Origin: Streptomyces tendae
GTDB lineage: Bacteria > Actinomycetota > Actinomycetes > Streptomycetales > Streptomycetaceae
Direction of reading: 5' to 3'
Length of the DNA: 64,000 nucleotides
Assembly: GCF_008632955.1 (NCBI RefSeq)
Contig: NZ_CP043959.1
Location: 5,394,001-5,458,000 of the forward strand
Shown here: positions 42,122-50,384 of the stretch, one piece after another
Position numbering within the stretch: position 1 is the first letter of the stretch
Layout: each line of letters begins with the position of its first letter
The notes under the pieces: generated by a model
What the model saw: the letters and a program-made list of their open reading frames with translations, nothing else
What the model was told of the DNA's origin: nothing
Databases searched by the model: none
Made by a program: the position numbers and the translations under genes

Positions 42122-42615
42122 GGAGCGGTCCCTCGGTCGGTGAGAGCAGGGGAAGGGGGCGGCCGCACGACGGCAGCCGCGGGCCGGACAGGGGATCAGC
42201 CAACAGGAGGGCGATCTTCCGACCACGTACGGCTCATGCTAATCACCCTGATGCGCGCGCGAGCCCCGCTTACTGAACAGTGCGTCAGCAAAATGAGTTC
42301 GTCGTGAACCCATCGCTCGTACGTTCCGCTGTGCTAGTCGGGACGAGGCCGGACGACCCCTGCCGGAGTGCGGCAACGCGCACGACGCGCGACCTGACGC
42401 CTCGTCACATCGTGCACGCGGCACGCCGTCCACCGCTCCCGTCACTCACGCGAGGCAATGATTTTCGGCCAACTGTGCGTATGCCAAAGGCGTTTGACCC
42501 TCGGCCGTCGTAATGACGGGGACATGAACATGAAGAAATTCCGCCACTCGTGAAGCTCCGGTGACGACGGCCCCGCGCGGGCCGGCGCGCCGACGGGCAC
42601 GCGAAGGAAGGGAGC
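42122..42615. other. intergenic region between cvnA and rnpB
   Basis: It should contain the conservon promoter (right-to-left). The segment 42470-42560 is less GC-rich than its surroundings and holds a 9-codon frame MNMKKFRHS at 42524-42553 on the plus strand, with only a weak ribosome-binding site. No supported gene is seen. Confidence 0.5.
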
Positions 42616-43026
42616 GGCAGACGAGTCGGGCTGTACGCCGGGTTCTGTTCCCCGGTTCCCTCGCGGGAGCCGGGGCGACGGCCATCCATCTAGGGCCGGT
42701 GTTGCCACCGGCCTCGTGCGGTCCACCCGCGGACTCGGGCGGGCAGCCCTCGGTCGTCCGCGCAGAAGCACCGAGGCGCTTCCTCTTGACCTTGCTCCGG
42801 GTGGGGTTTACCTAGCCGCCTGAGTCACCCCAGGCGCTGGTGGTCTCTTACACCACCGTTTCACCCTTACCCGGCGCCGAAGCGCCGGGCGGTCTGTTTT
42901 CTGTGGCACTGTCCCGCGGGTCACCCCGGGTGGCCGTTGGCCACCACCCTGCCCTGTGGAGCCCGGACGTTCCTCGGGAAGCCCCCTAAGGGGACTCCAC
43001 GCGGCCGCCCGCCCGGCTCGTCTGCC
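42616..43026 (-). ncRNA. rnpB: RNase P RNA
   Basis: The catalytic RNA of RNase P, which matures tRNA 5' ends. The minus strand carries the universal P4 strand GAGGAACGTCCGGGCTCC near its 5' end and the matching ACAGAACCCGGCGTACAG near its 3' end. The P1 helix is formed by GGCAGACGAG (5', from 43026) and CTCGTCTGCC (3', to 42616). The ~411-nt length fits an actinobacterial type A RNA. Its first 41 nucleotides overlap the 3' end of the upstream EamA gene on the same strand. Confidence 0.95.
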
Positions 43027-43915
43027 GTGCCGACCATGGTACCCGCCGGCCGGCGGGCTTCCGCTCCCCCGCGTTGGCCAGCACCGATCCGGTGAGGATC
43101 AGGAGGAAGGCGGCCAGCACCGTCGCGGTCAGGGCCTCGTCCAGGAACAGCGCGCCGGCCGCCACCGCGATCGCCGGATTGACGTACGTGATCACCGAGG
43201 CGCGGATCGGGCCGGCCTCCCTGATCAGCTCCATGAAGGCGACGAACGCCACCGCCGTGCACACGACCCCGAGGGCGGCCAGCGCGGCCAGGGTCTCCGG
43301 GGTGGGCAGGGCCGACGGGCGGGTGGCGACCGCGGCGGGGGCGTAGACCAGGGCCGCCAGGGCCAGGCAGGGCGTGATCAGGTGCAGCGTCGGCACGTCC
43401 TTGAGGTGGCGGTCGGCGATCAGCGGGGCCGTCGCGTAGCCGACGACCGTGACCAGGACCTCCGCGAGGGAGAGGGCGTTGCCGCCGGTCAGGTGGGGGA
43501 CGGTGAGGACGCCCACGCCGCCGAGGCCGAGCGCGAGGCCCGTGATCCGGCGGGCGCCCAGCGACTCCGCCCGGCCGAAGGAGCGGGACAGCAGGACGCC
43601 GACGATCGGCACGCCCGCGATGAGCAGCCCCGCCGTGGAGCTGGAGAGGTGGCGTTCGGCGTCGGTCAGCGTGTACCAGGGGCCCACGATCTCGATCACC
43701 GCGAACGCCAGCATCGGCTTCCAGTGCGTCCGCAGGTTCCGGACGAGGCCGGCCTGGCGCAGGGCGAAGGGGAGCAGCAGCAGCGCGCCGACGGCGCAGC
43801 GGGCGAACACCACACCGGAGGGCGACACCTCGTCCACCGCCACTTTGATCATCAGGTAGGGGATGCCCCAGACCACTCCCATCAGGGAGAACAGGAACCA
43901 GCCGCGTGCAGTCAT
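42986..43915 (-). CDS. EamA/DMT-superfamily transporter
   Basis: A 309-residue protein with ten hydrophobic segments in two EamA repeats, starting FLFSLMGVVWGIPYLMIKVA and repeating at LSLAEVLVTVVGYATAPLIA. Motifs PSGVVFARCAVGALLLLPFA and YVNPAIAVAAGALFLDEALT are typical. Likely exports metabolites or amino acids. The coding end lies inside rnpB, so its mRNA would have to overlap the RNase P RNA. Nineteen bases downstream of the AraC regulator gene, probably the same operon. Confidence 0.9.
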   Translation of the reverse strand: MTARGWFLFSLMGVVWGIPYLMIKVAVDEVSPSGVVFARCAVGALLLLPFALRQAGLVRNLRTHWKPMLAFAVIEIVGPWYTLTDAERHLSSSTAGLLIAGVPIVGVLLSRSFGRAESLGARRITGLALGLGGVGVLTVPHLTGGNALSLAEVLVTVVGYATAPLIADRHLKDVPTLHLITPCLALAALVYAPAAVATRPSALPTPETLAALAALGVVCTAVAFVAFMELIREAGPIRASVITYVNPAIAVAAGALFLDEALTATVLAAFLLILTGSVLANAGERKPAGRRVPWSARQTSRAGGRVESP

Positions 43916-43934
43916 GGGAGGAGTGTCCGCCGGG

Positions 43935-44771
43935 TCAGCGCGCCGCGTCTTGAACGCTGTTGCGGTACGCCGCCGGGGTCACCCCGAGCACCCGGCGGAA
44001 CCACCGGGTGAGGTGCGCCTGGTCCGCGAAGCCGACGAGCGCGGCCGCCTCCGCGGGCCGCAGCCCGGCGTCCAGCAGGGCACGGGCCCGGGCCACCCGG
44101 TACTGCGCGAGCCACGCGTACGGCGGCACTCCCATCGTCGTACGGAACGCCCGGAGCAGCTGGTAGCGGGACAGGCCCAGGTCGGCGGCGAGGTCGGCCA
44201 GGGAGGGCGGGGCGAGGAGCTCGTCGGCGAGGCGGTCGCGGACGCTGAGGGCGACGGACCGGGCGCCGGGGACGGTGCCGTCGGCGGCGCGTGAGGTGGA
44301 GTGGCGGCGGGCGAGCGCGGCGAGCAGCCAGGGCAGGCGCGACTCGGCCTCCAGCGGGTCGGGGCGGGCGCTGAGGTCGGTGTGGGTGCGGCGCAGGGCG
44401 GCGGCCAGGTCCGGGTCGTGGAGAACCGGTTGGGGGAAGTACGGGCGGCCGGTGCCGACGGTGCCGTCGCCGAGCAGGGCGGGGGCGGCGTAGAGGGCGC
44501 GGTACGCGTAGCCCTCGGGGGCGGCGGGGCCTCCGGTGTGCATCTCGCCGGGTTCCAGGACGACGATCGAGCCGGGGCCGGACACGATGCGCCCGCCGCG
44601 GTAGGCGATCACCTCCAGGCCGCCGACGGTGACGCCGACCGTGTACTCCTCGTGCGCGTGGGGGGCGTACTCGTGCCGGTCGAAGCGGGCGGTCAGCAGG
44701 TCCAGCACGGGCCCGCACCGTCCCAGCCGCGCCCTGGTCCAGCGAGCCTGTTCCCGTTCGCTCCGCGCCAC
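43935..44771 (-). CDS. AraC-family regulator with cupin sensor
   Basis: A 278-residue regulator. The N-terminal cupin domain contains HEYAPHAHEEYTVGVTVGG and PGSIVVLEPGEMHTG. The C-terminal pair of HTH motifs is SLADLAADLGLSRYQLLRAF and EAAALVGFADQAHLTRWFRR, followed by LGVTPAAYR. It probably regulates the downstream EamA transporter gene. Divergent from the MerR gene, 141 bases apart. Confidence 0.92.
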   Translation of the reverse strand: MARSEREQARWTRARLGRCGPVLDLLTARFDRHEYAPHAHEEYTVGVTVGGLEVIAYRGGRIVSGPGSIVVLEPGEMHTGGPAAPEGYAYRALYAAPALLGDGTVGTGRPYFPQPVLHDPDLAAALRRTHTDLSARPDPLEAESRLPWLLAALARRHSTSRAADGTVPGARSVALSVRDRLADELLAPPSLADLAADLGLSRYQLLRAFRTTMGVPPYAWLAQYRVARARALLDAGLRPAEAAALVGFADQAHLTRWFRRVLGVTPAAYRNSVQDAAR

Positions 44772-44876
44772 CTCGCACCCCCGGTCACCAGGGGATCAGA
44801 GGAAGTCGGCGGTGTCCAGGCCGAAGGCGAAGGGTTCGGGGGGACGTCCGCCTGTGTGAGCGGTTCATGGGCCGCT

Positions 44877-44896
44877 TGACCCTGCCGCGACGTCAA
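44877..44896 (+). promoter_or_regulatory. MerR-type promoter/operator
   Basis: TTGAC at 44877-44881 and GTCAA at 44892-44896 form an inverted repeat; the first arm doubles as a -35 box, with a -10-like TCTACT further downstream. An elongated spacer with dyad symmetry is the usual MerR arrangement. It ends 16 bases before the MerR start codon. Confidence 0.55.
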
Positions 44897-44912
44897 CGTT
44901 TCTACTGAGGGC

Positions 44913-45668
44913 ATGCGGATCGGAGAGCTCGCCGCGGCCGTCGGGGTCACCACCCGGGCGGTGCGGCACTACCACCATCTGGGGCTGCTGCCCGAGCCCG
45001 AGCGGCTCGGCAACGGCTACCGGGACTACACCCTGCGGCACGCCGTCGTGCTCGCCCGGATCAGGCGGCTGACCGAGCTGGGGCTGGGGCTCGCCGAGGT
45101 GCGGGACGTACTCGCGGACGAGGCGGGCAAGGACCTCGCCGAGGTGCTGGCGGAGCTGGACGAGGACCTGGCACGGCAGGAGGCGGCGATCCGGGAGCGG
45201 CGGGCGCGGCTGCGGGCGTTGCGGGAGTCGGAGGGCGGGACGGCCGCCGAGGGTCCGGTCTCCCCGGAGCTGGCCGCGTTGTTCCGGAGCACCGCCGGGC
45301 TGTCCGACTCCCCCATGGCCGCCAAGGACCGGGAGATCCTCGCGCTGATCGAGACCTCCGCCCCGCCGGAGGAGCGGAAGCGGCTGATGGGGCTGATGAG
45401 CGGGGCGGTCGGGACGCCGGGCGGGAGGGAGCGGGCCGCGGCCGTGTACCGCCTGCTCGACGAGCTCGCCGACGTCGGCCCGGACGATCCGCGGGTCGAG
45501 GAGGCCGCCCGCGCGCTCGCGGAGTGCGTTCCGGCGGAGCTGCTGCCCGAGGACGTGGTCCTCGACGAGCGCAACAGCTTCCTGGCCGCCCTCTACGCGG
45601 ACTTCGCCCCCGCCCAGGCGGAGGCGTTCCGGCGGGCGCTGCGGATCGTGACGGAGGGGCGGTCGTGA
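44913..45668 (+). CDS. MerR-family regulator
   Basis: A 251-residue regulator with an N-terminal MerR HTH (MRIGELAAAVGVTTRAVRHY, HHLGLLPEPER) and wing (GNGYRDYT). A dimerisation coiled coil follows (DEDLARQEAAIRERRARLRAL) and a ~130-residue C-terminal effector domain without metal-binding cysteines. This suggests a small-molecule rather than metal sensor. The GAGGGC before the ATG is a weak ribosome-binding site. Autoregulation via the dyad at 44877 is likely. Confidence 0.92.
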   Translation: MRIGELAAAVGVTTRAVRHYHHLGLLPEPERLGNGYRDYTLRHAVVLARIRRLTELGLGLAEVRDVLADEAGKDLAEVLAELDEDLARQEAAIRERRARLRALRESEGGTAAEGPVSPELAALFRSTAGLSDSPMAAKDREILALIETSAPPEERKRLMGLMSGAVGTPGGRERAAAVYRLLDELADVGPDDPRVEEAARALAECVPAELLPEDVVLDERNSFLAALYADFAPAQAEAFRRALRIVTEGRS

Positions 45669-45732
45669 GCGGGTCCCGGCGGACGGGAGTGCGGGGAGTG
45701 CCTGCGAGGGATGACGGTCGTGAAGGGAGAGC

Positions 45733-46416
45733 GTGGTGGGTGCGGAGCGTGCGGGTGGGGCAGGCCCGACGGTGGGCGGACCGGCCGGGGTCGGGATGGC
45801 CGGGGCGCGGGGGCGGGACACCTGGAGGGGGTACGTGAGGGCGGCGACGCGGGTGGGCTGGACACTGGTGCGGCACGAGGCGCGGCTGATGGCGAGCCTG
45901 GTGCTGTGGCTGGCGCGGCGTACGCACGGCACGCGCGGCGGCACGGCCTTCGGGTACGCGCGCGGGGAGGCGGCCATGATGTTCGGGCTCGCGTTCGTGT
46001 GCGTGGTGGAGACGGTCGCGATGTCCGCGCTGCTGAGCGACTGGCCGGCCGCGCACGCGGTGGTGCTCTTCCTCGACGTCTACACGGTCGTCCTCGTCGT
46101 CGCGCTCCACGCCGCGTCCGTCGTCCGCCCGCACGTCCTCGGGCCGGACGGGCTGCGGATCCGCCGGGCCGTCCACGTGGACCTGCGGATACCGCGGGAG
46201 CGGATCGCCTCCGTGCGGCGTGAGCTGCGGATGACGCACGAACCGGCGGACGGCGAGCTGCACCTCGCCGTCGGCTCGCAGACGACCGTGACGGTGGAGC
46301 TGACCGAGCCGGTCACCCACCGGCCCCTGTTCGGCCGGACCCGTGACGTCCGTGTGATCCGTTTCCACGCCGACGACGCCGACGACCTGGTACGGGCCCT
46401 CACCGCCGCCGCGTAG
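45733..46416 (+). CDS. two-helix membrane protein of unknown function
   Basis: A 227-residue protein with two central hydrophobic segments (AAMMFGLAFVCVVETVAMSA and AVVLFLDVYTVVLVVALHAA, about residues 80-135). A cytoplasmic beta-rich C-terminus follows (GPDGLRIRRAVHVDLRIPRE), resembling PH-like domains of bacterial membrane proteins. GTG start preceded by GAAGGGAG. No family is recognised; it lies 65 bases after the MerR gene and may be co-transcribed. Confidence 0.75.
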   Translation: MVGAERAGGAGPTVGGPAGVGMAGARGRDTWRGYVRAATRVGWTLVRHEARLMASLVLWLARRTHGTRGGTAFGYARGEAAMMFGLAFVCVVETVAMSALLSDWPAAHAVVLFLDVYTVVLVVALHAASVVRPHVLGPDGLRIRRAVHVDLRIPRERIASVRRELRMTHEPADGELHLAVGSQTTVTVELTEPVTHRPLFGRTRDVRVIRFHADDADDLVRALTAAA

Positions 46417-46508
46417 GAGCAGCGCGCGTCTGTGTACCCCACGCCACCAGGCCGGACGGCGGACGACACGCCGTACCCTGACAGGCGGGCTCGATCGAAG
46501 GAGTACGT

Positions 46509-47291
46509 GTGCTTGTCCTGCTGCCGCCGTCCGAAGGCAAGGCCGCTTCCGGGCGGGGTGCCCCGCTGCGGACGGAGTCCCTGTCGCTGCCGGGACTGAG
46601 CGCGGCGCGGGAGGAGGTCCTCACCGAGCTGGTCGACCTCTGCTCCGGCGACCAGGACAAGGCACGCGAGGTGCTCGGGCTGAGCGAGGGGCTGCGCGGC
46701 GAGGTCGTGAAGAACCGGGACCTGCGCACCGCCGGGGCCCGTCCCGCCGGGGAGATCTACACCGGGGTGCTCTACGACGCCCTGGACCTGGCCTCGCTCG
46801 ACGCGGCGGCGAAGCGGCGGGCGGCGAAGTCGCTGCTGGTCTTCTCGGGGCTGTGGGGCGCGGTCCGCGTCACGGACCGTATCCCCTCCTACCGCTGTTC
46901 GATGGGGGTCAGGCTGCCCGGGCTCGGCGCGCTGGGCGCGCACTGGCGGGCGCCGATGGCCGAGGTGCTGCCGGAGGCGGCGGGGCAGGGGCTGGTCCTG
47001 GACCTGCGCTCGGCGGCGTACGCGGCGGCGTGGAAGCCGAAGGGCGAGGTGGCCGGGCGGACGGCGACGGTCCGCGTGCTGCACGCGCCGACCCGCAAGG
47101 TGGTCAGCCACTTCAACAAGGCCACCAAAGGCCGGATCGTGCGGAGCCTGCTGACGGCCGGCGCGGCGCCGAAGGACCCGGCGGAGCTGGTGGAGGCGCT
47201 GCGCGACCTCGGTTACGTGGTGGAGGGCTCCGCCCCGGCCCGGGCGGGGACGGCGTGGGCGCTGGACGTGCTGGTGGACGAGGTGCACTGA
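46509..47291 (+). CDS. yaaA: YaaA-family peroxide-stress protein
   Basis: A 260-residue protein of the YaaA/DUF328 family, which in E. coli limits intracellular free iron and DNA damage during peroxide stress. Family blocks are LLPPSEGK at the N-terminus, GEIYTGVLYDALD, LVFSGLWGAVRVTDRIPSYRCSMGVRLP, and VVSHFNKATKGRIVR near the C-terminus. The GTG start is preceded by GAAGGAG. Typical length, intact. Confidence 0.9.
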   Translation: MLVLLPPSEGKAASGRGAPLRTESLSLPGLSAAREEVLTELVDLCSGDQDKAREVLGLSEGLRGEVVKNRDLRTAGARPAGEIYTGVLYDALDLASLDAAAKRRAAKSLLVFSGLWGAVRVTDRIPSYRCSMGVRLPGLGALGAHWRAPMAEVLPEAAGQGLVLDLRSAAYAAAWKPKGEVAGRTATVRVLHAPTRKVVSHFNKATKGRIVRSLLTAGAAPKDPAELVEALRDLGYVVEGSAPARAGTAWALDVLVDEVH

Positions 47292-47330
47292 GCCGCCCCC
47301 GTACGACCCTACGGCCCTTCCCGTGCGGGG

Positions 47331-47357
47331 TTGCAACATACGCAACGACCTTTGCGC
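47331..47357. promoter_or_regulatory. operator-like repeats upstream of KDPG aldolase
   Basis: Alternating half-sites TTGC (47331), GCAA (47342) and TTTGCGCA (47351) give overlapping dyads, including CGCAA-cgacct-TTGCG. They lie 31-57 bases before the aldolase start. A LacI- or GntR-type sugar repressor site is plausible; the regulator is not in the window. Confidence 0.4.
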
Positions 47358-47387
47358 AGGGTGCGCGCCGACGGCAGGATGACCGGC

Positions 47388-48053
47388 ATGAACGCCTCCC
47401 TGCCGTCTCCCACCGCGCCCGAACCCGCCGCCGTCCCTTCCGCCTCGGTGCTCGGGCTGGCGCCCGTGGTGCCGGTGGTCGTGATCGAGGACGCCGCCGA
47501 CGCCGTACCGCTGGCGCGTGCGCTGGTGGCGGGCGGGCTGCCCGCGATCGAGGTGACGCTGCGGACCCCGGCCGCGCCGGACGCGATCCGGGCGATCGCC
47601 GGCGAGGTGCCGGGGGCCGTGGTCGGGGCCGGGACGGTCATCACGCCCGAGCAGGTGACCGGGGCGGTGGCGGCCGGGGCGCGGTTCCTGGTCAGCCCGG
47701 GGTGGACGGACGTACTGCTGGCGGCCATGCGGGCGTCCGGGGTGCCGTTCCTGCCGGGGGCGTCCACGGCGTCGGAGGTGATGGCGCTGCTGGAGCGCGG
47801 GGTGCGGGAGATGAAGTTCTTCCCGGCGCGGGCGGCGGGCGGGACGGCCTTTCTGAAGTCGCTGGCGGGGCCGCTTCCGCAGGCACGCTTCTGCCCCACC
47901 GGGGGGATCGGCCCGGACACCGCCCCGGAGTATCTCGCCCTGCCCAACGTGGGCTGCGTGGGCGGCAGTTGGATGCTGCCCGGGGACGCGGTGGCCGCGC
48001 GGGACTGGGACCGCGTCGAACGGCTGGCCCGGGAGGCGGCAGGGCTGCGGTGA
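47388..48053 (+). CDS. eda: 2-dehydro-3-deoxy-phosphogluconate (KDPG/KHG) aldolase
   Basis: Cleaves KDPG to pyruvate and glyceraldehyde-3-phosphate, or the related KHG. The 221-residue class I aldolase has VVPVVVIEDAADAVPLARAL, the Glu motif PAIEVTLRTPAA, GAGTVITPEQV, the Schiff-base lysine in REMKFFPARAAGG, and the phosphate-binding FCPTGGIG. The start at 47388 has AGGA eight bases upstream; ATG 47379 is an alternative. No dehydratase or kinase is adjacent. Confidence 0.92.
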   Translation: MNASLPSPTAPEPAAVPSASVLGLAPVVPVVVIEDAADAVPLARALVAGGLPAIEVTLRTPAAPDAIRAIAGEVPGAVVGAGTVITPEQVTGAVAAGARFLVSPGWTDVLLAAMRASGVPFLPGASTASEVMALLERGVREMKFFPARAAGGTAFLKSLAGPLPQARFCPTGGIGPDTAPEYLALPNVGCVGGSWMLPGDAVAARDWDRVERLAREAAGLR

Positions 48054-48093
48054 GGCGGCGGCGCCGCGGTGAGGCGGGCGGGGCCCGCCGGGT

Positions 48094-49602
48094 CTACCGC
48101 AGGTGTGACGTGTCGTTGAACAGGCGGACGCTGGCGTTGCCGTCGGCGTAGTACGCCACGGCGGACAGCGAGGCCGCGGACAGTTCCATGCGGTACAGCG
48201 CCTCGGGCGGGGCACCGAGCGCGAGCCGGATCAGGGTCTTGATCGGGGTCACGTGCGTCACCAGCAGGACCGTACGGCCCCGGTACGCCGCGAGCAGTGT
48301 GTCGCGGGCCTCCGCGACCCGGGCGGCGGTGGCCGCGAAGCTCTCCCCGCCGCCGGTGGGTTCGACGTCCGGCGAGGCCAGCCAGGCGTTCAGGTCCTCG
48401 GGGTGGCGTTCGCGCACCTCGCCGAAGGTGAGGCCCTCCCAGGCGCCGAAGTCGGTCTCGCGCAGCCCCTCCTCCACGGCCACGTCCAGGCCGAGGCGGG
48501 CGGCGACGATCCGGGCCGTCTCGCGGGTACGGGCGAGAGGGGAGGCGACGACCGCCTGGACGGTGCCGCGCCGGGCGAGCGCGGCGGCGACCTTCTCGGC
48601 CTGCTCACGGCCGATGTCGGAGAGGGAGGGGTCGCTGCCTCCGCTGCCCGAGAAACGCTTCTGCGGGGTGAGCGGGGTCTCGCCGTGCCGCAGCAGCACG
48701 AAGGTGGCGGGCGCGCCCATGTCGGCGGGCGCCCATCCGGAGGAGGGCGTGGCCACGGCCTGAGCGGCCCGCCGATCGGCATCGGCACCCGCGACGGCCG
48801 CGAGGCCCGCGTCCCCACCGGACGCGCCGGCGCGAGCACCCGCGCCGGACGCGGGGGTGTCCGTCACCGGACGGTGCGCGGCGGACGACCCCGGCCCACC
48901 GGACCGGGCACCGGCCGCGGGGCGCTCGGCGGAGGTGCCCGCGTCACGGCTCTCCGTCGCCCGGCCCGTCGACGCCGGACCGTCGGCATCACCACCCGGG
49001 GCGGGAGGCCGGTCGGCGGTCTCCGCCGCACGGGCCGCACGGGCCTCCGCCGCACGGCCGGCCGCCGTCGGCGTCATCGCCGCGCGGACGCGGGCCGCTC
49101 CCGCCGTCGCGTCGCCGGGTGGCCCCTCCGGGGCCGGTACGGCCGAGGGCGTGTCCAGGTCGGCGCGGCTCGCGGCGGGCGACCACTGCTCGCCCCGCTT
49201 GCCCGCGTCCATCGCCTCGTTGGCCAGACGGTCCGCGTGGGTGTTGCGTTCGCGCGGGATCCACTCGTAGGTGACCTGCCCCGGCGGGAAGACCGTCGCC
49301 GCCTCCGCCGCGAGCGGCTTCATCGCCGGGTGCTTGATCTTCCAGCGGCCCGACATCTGCTCGATGACGAGCTTGGAGTCCATCCGGACGTGGACCCCGG
49401 CCTCCGGGTCCAGGTCGCGGGCGGCGCGCAGGCCGGCCAGCAGCCCCCGGTACTCGGCGACGTTGTTCGTGGCGACGCCGATGTACTCGGCCGCCTCGGC
49501 CAGCGTCTCCCCCGTCGCCGCGTCACTCACCACGGCGCCGTATCCGGCGGGCCCGGGGTTGCCCCGTGACCCGCCGTCCGCCTCGACGACGAACTCCCGC
49601 AT
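48094..49602 (-). CDS. bifunctional RNase HI / histidine phosphatase fusion
   Basis: A 502-residue fusion. Residues 1-140 are RNase HI with Asp in VVEADGGSRGNPG, Glu in AEYRGL, Asp in RMDSKL and Asp in THADRLAN, cutting RNA in RNA/DNA hybrids. Residues 300-502 form a histidine-phosphatase (CobC/acid phosphatase) domain with LLRHGETPLTPQKRFSG, Arg in ASPLARTRETA, and LLVTHVTPIK. A ~150-residue Ala/Gly/Pro-rich linker separates them, longer than in Mycobacterium Rv2228c. S. coelicolor SCO2299 is the characterised homologue. Start at ATG after GGGGAATCG. Last gene of a three-gene operon. Confidence 0.93.
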   Translation of the reverse strand: MREFVVEADGGSRGNPGPAGYGAVVSDAATGETLAEAAEYIGVATNNVAEYRGLLAGLRAARDLDPEAGVHVRMDSKLVIEQMSGRWKIKHPAMKPLAAEAATVFPPGQVTYEWIPRERNTHADRLANEAMDAGKRGEQWSPAASRADLDTPSAVPAPEGPPGDATAGAARVRAAMTPTAAGRAAEARAARAAETADRPPAPGGDADGPASTGRATESRDAGTSAERPAAGARSGGPGSSAAHRPVTDTPASGAGARAGASGGDAGLAAVAGADADRRAAQAVATPSSGWAPADMGAPATFVLLRHGETPLTPQKRFSGSGGSDPSLSDIGREQAEKVAAALARRGTVQAVVASPLARTRETARIVAARLGLDVAVEEGLRETDFGAWEGLTFGEVRERHPEDLNAWLASPDVEPTGGGESFAATAARVAEARDTLLAAYRGRTVLLVTHVTPIKTLIRLALGAPPEALYRMELSAASLSAVAYYADGNASVRLFNDTSHLR

Positions 49603-49640
49603 CGAACTCGATTCCCCTGGAGAAGTCCCGGCAGGTCCTC

Positions 49641-50384
49641 TTACAGTCCCGACTCCGCCGTGCGGACCAGGATGCGGCGGCAGTTCTCGCAGCGCACCAC
49701 CGTGTCCGGGGCGGCGGCCCGGATCTCGTTCATCTCGGTGATGGCGAGCTCCTGCCGGCAACCCTGGCAGGTGCGCGCGGACAGCTTGGCCGCGCCGACA
49801 CCGCCCTGCTGCTCGCGCAGCTTGTCGTACAGGCTGAGCAGCGGGGCCGGTACGGAGGTGGCGACGACCTCGCGCTCCTTGGTGACCGAGGCGGTCTCGC
49901 CGTCGATCTCCTCGAGGGCGGCGTCCCGGCGGGCCGTCGCGTCGTCGATCCTGCCCTGGACGGAGCCGACCCGCTCGGTCAGTTCGGCGACCCGCTCCTG
50001 GGCGGACTCACGGCGCTCCATGACCTCCAGGACGACGTCCTCCAGGTCGCCCTGCCGCTTGGCGAGGGAGGCGATCTCGCGCTGGAGGTTCTCCAGGTCC
50101 TTGGGCGAGGAGACGGCACCCGAGTCGAGGCGCTTCTGGTCGCGTGCGGCACGCTGGCGCACCTGGTCCACGTCCTGCTCGGCCTTGGTCTGCTCGCGGG
50201 CGCAGTCGCTCTCCTCGGTCTGCGCGGCGACGAGCAGGTCGCGCAGCTGGGTGAGGTCGCGGTTCAGCGACTCGATCTCGTCGTGCTCGGGGAGCGACCT
50301 CCGCCTGTGCGCGAGCTGCTGGAGGCGGACGTCGAGGTCCTGGACGTCGAGAAGTCGGATCTGGTCGGCGGGCTCGGCGTTCAG
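49641..50384 (-). CDS. coiled-coil zinc-ribbon protein, apparently CTG-initiated
   Basis: A 247-residue protein. A long antiparallel coiled coil (residues 15-185) is followed by a zinc ribbon (TCQGCRQEL...VVRCENCRRIL) of the C4-type family. The conserved N-terminus LNAEPADQIRLLDVQDLDVR begins at a CTG codon that overlaps the upstream Nif3 stop (CTGA), with GGAG eight bases before it. The first downstream in-frame start, GTG at 50171, would delete 71 conserved residues. CTG initiation, or mutation of a former ATG/GTG, is therefore inferred. Lies between nif3 and RNase H, often conserved together. Confidence 0.85.
   Translation of the reverse strand: MNAEPADQIRLLDVQDLDVRLQQLAHRRRSLPEHDEIESLNRDLTQLRDLLVAAQTEESDCAREQTKAEQDVDQVRQRAARDQKRLDSGAVSSPKDLENLQREIASLAKRQGDLEDVVLEVMERRESAQERVAELTERVGSVQGRIDDATARRDAALEEIDGETASVTKEREVVATSVPAPLLSLYDKLREQQGGVGAAKLSARTCQGCRQELAITEMNEIRAAAPDTVVRCENCRRILVRTAESGL

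Noticed and set aside
42524..42553. Nine-residue peptide MNMKKFRHS near rnpB
   Set aside because: Only a weak ribosome-binding sequence and no conservation evidence; too short to support as a gene.
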